Of a stretch of 64,000 nucleotides of DNA, positions 62,595 to 64,000 are shown piece after piece. The stretch is from assembly GCF_030388325.1 (NCBI RefSeq), contig NZ_CP103794.1:3348001-3412000 (forward strand), in the 5' to 3' direction. The translations under genes and the position numbers were made by a program. The DNA is from Flavobacterium johnsoniae. GTDB taxonomy: Bacteria > Bacteroidota > Bacteroidia > Flavobacteriales > Flavobacteriaceae. Below the pieces are notes generated by a model, which worked only from the letters and a program-made list of their open reading frames with translations, had not been told where the DNA came from and did not search any database. Each line of letters begins with the position of its first letter. Within the stretch, counting starts at the first letter, position 1.

Positions 62595-63779
62595 TTAATC
62601 TGATTTACGTTTTAAAATTTCATTTTTAGTATTGGGTTTGAAAGATGCCCCAGCGCATCGCATTACTGCATCAAAGCCGTAACGGCTTTTCATTCGATCC
62701 ATGGCCTGATAAAGTGCCAGCATTTCCTCAGTATCCTGAAAAAGGTCTATTTGGTAAGTTCCCCGCACGAGTCCACTGAATCTTACTCCAATTAGGCGAA
62801 GTCGCATACGACGTTGGTATAGTTTTTCAAATAAATCTGTAACAGTTTTCGAAAGGATATGATCAGCTGAGGTATATTGAACCCGGCACTGTTTGGTTTC
62901 AGTATCAAAATTTGCATAACGTATTTTGATGGTTACTGTCGAGGTCAGCCATTCTTCCGAGCGCAATTGAAAAGCCAGTTTTTCTACCATACCTAAAATA
63001 ATCCTTTTGAGTTTTGGAATATCGATGGTATCTTGGGTAAAAGTATGTTCGGTAGATATTGACTTTCTTTCGGTATATGGCTCAACGGGATTGTTATCTA
63101 TTCCATTGGCTTTCTTCCACAGCTCAGAACCATTCTTTCCTATCATCTGCTGAAGTACTTCGCAGGGCATCTTAGAAAGGGTTTCAATTGTACGAATCCC
63201 TATACGTGAGAGAAGCTGAAAAGTTTTATCTCCGACCATGGGTATTTTCTGAACAGACAAGGGATTCAGAAAAGACTGAACTAAATGTTGAGGTATCTCC
63301 AGATTCTGTTTTTGTTTGCCTTCGCCTGTACCAATTTTAGAAACTGTCTTGTTGATGGATAGGGCAAATGTCAGGGGTAGGCCAGTTTCTTTTATAATGG
63401 TCTGAGCAAGCTCATTTGTCCACTTATAACTGCCATGAAACTTATCCATACCTGTAATGTCCAGATAAAATTCATCAATGCTTGCTTTTTCTACAACAGG
63501 CGCTTTTTCTTGAATTATTTCTGTGATCTCATGGGAAAGCCTGGAGTATAATTCCATATCACCTTTCATAATTTTAGCCTGCGGGCATAATTTCATTGCC
63601 ATATGAATCGGCATTGCTGAACGCACTCCAAAACGGCGTGCTTCGTAAGAACATGATGCTACAACACCTCTATCACCACCTCCAATGATGAGAGGAATCC
63701 CGTTAAGTTCAGAATTGGTAAGTCTCTCGCAGGAAACGAAAAACGTATTCATGTCAATATGTACAATGGCCCGGCTCAT
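62595..63779 (-). CDS. dinB: Y-family DNA polymerase (DinB/Pol IV type)
   Basis: A 394-residue translesion polymerase. Active-site residues are seen in AIVHIDMNTFFVSCERL and VEKASIDEFYLDITGM, with GGDRGVVASCSYEARRFGVR. The HhH domain has KIPMVGDKTFQLLSRIGIR. A little-finger domain with VTIKIRYANFDTETKQCRVQ completes it. It begins immediately after a 184-base divergent region and its stop abuts the dnaE start, so both are co-expressed. Some members of this family act as ImuB-like, catalytically weak partners, but the acidic residues are intact here. Confidence 0.92.
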   Translation of the reverse strand: MSRAIVHIDMNTFFVSCERLTNSELNGIPLIIGGGDRGVVASCSYEARRFGVRSAMPIHMAMKLCPQAKIMKGDMELYSRLSHEITEIIQEKAPVVEKASIDEFYLDITGMDKFHGSYKWTNELAQTIIKETGLPLTFALSINKTVSKIGTGEGKQKQNLEIPQHLVQSFLNPLSVQKIPMVGDKTFQLLSRIGIRTIETLSKMPCEVLQQMIGKNGSELWKKANGIDNNPVEPYTERKSISTEHTFTQDTIDIPKLKRIILGMVEKLAFQLRSEEWLTSTVTIKIRYANFDTETKQCRVQYTSADHILSKTVTDLFEKLYQRRMRLRLIGVRFSGLVRGTYQIDLFQDTEEMLALYQAMDRMKSRYGFDAVMRCAGASFKPNTKNEILKRKSD

Positions 63780-63962
63780 AATCTATATCATTTTACACAG
63801 GTCAAAATTAGTACAGATAATAACATTATTTAAATATTATTATGTTACAAATAGCAACAAAATTTAAAAATCCTTATTTTACAATACTTTATGAAATGCA
63901 AAAAAAATCAGAATTTGGGTTTGTTCAGAATTTACGTCGTAATCAATAAAAAGATTTTATTT
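63780..63962. promoter_or_regulatory. Divergent region of the dinB-dnaE cassette
   Basis: About 180 A+T-rich bases. A partly symmetrical stretch with arms TAACAT and ATGTTA (near 63822-63848) could be an operator for a LexA/S24-type repressor; the binding protein is not seen in the window. Confidence 0.35.
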
Positions 63963-64000
63963 ATGAATAGACCTAATGAAATGTTTTGCCGGTATAAATA
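63963..64000 (+). CDS. Start of a gene truncated by the window end
   Basis: An ATG frame (MNRPNEMFCRYK) is open to the last base. In this position in Bacteroidota an S24/LexA-like gene is sometimes divergent to dinB, but 12 codons do not allow identification. Confidence 0.3.
   Translation, partial: MNRPNEMFCRYK

Overview
The window looks like part of a flavobacterial (Bacteroidota) chromosome, most like Flavobacterium. The DNA is A+T-rich, several genes are preceded by the Bacteroidota -7 element TAnnTTTG, and typical Shine-Dalgarno sequences are rare. The gene families also fit: TonB receptor with PepSY partner, DUF983, PcfJ/PcfK, DUF3570/DUF4266/ApbE, and the DinB-DnaE pair. Assignment is by recognition only; no database search was possible.

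Layout. 1-3.2 kb: 3' part of hemA, then an anti-sigma/ECF sigma pair. 3.8-7.6 kb: iron-uptake-type TonB receptor and PepSY reductase. 8-9.3 kb: frameshifted alginate-export-like porin. 9.4-14.7 kb: a leftward arsenic operon (arsR, GNAT, DUF6428, arsC-like phosphatase, acr3, Crp/Fnr, membrane protein, SigZ-like sigma, Cys-rich secreted peptide) in which five of nine products end in cysteine-rich tails. 15.2-18 kb: AraC regulator, membrane protein, DUF2147 and SDR. 18.8-21.6 kb: thioredoxin-like, ApbE, DUF4266 and DUF3570 operon. 21.7-46.2 kb: a stress/low-oxygen-like island of apparent second copies of central enzymes (icd, fabF, two thiolases, gcvP/T/H, alpha-oxoamine synthase, pckA), with two Crp/Fnr regulators and four FNR-type TTGAT-N4-ATCAA sites. 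47-53.3 kb: accessory DNA (two G+C-richer DUF1254 lipoproteins, PcfJ/PcfK/SSB of mobile-element type). 53.8-59.5 kb: a Gabija-like OLD nuclease plus UvrD helicase with a third HTH/PD-(D/E)XK-like gene. 59.5-63.8 kb: an error-prone DinB-DnaE cassette.

The most unusual signal is a 129-nt element present three times (7664, 14972, 18493) on the + strand, always in a gap downstream of a leftward gene. Its ends pair into a long stem with compensatory changes between copies. The stem encloses a 14-codon ORF (MNDLKKLAYFQVNL); the three copies differ in it only at synonymous third positions and in the choice of stop codon. Spacing is identical in every copy although the 31 nt after the ORF vary in sequence. 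This looks like an undescribed family of structured RNAs encoding a micropeptide, or a mobile element carrying one.

Other leads are an FNR-box-driven candidate sRNA at about 24.1-24.3 kb, a GcvH-like protein lacking the lipoyl lysine, and the cysteine-tailed arsenic operon.
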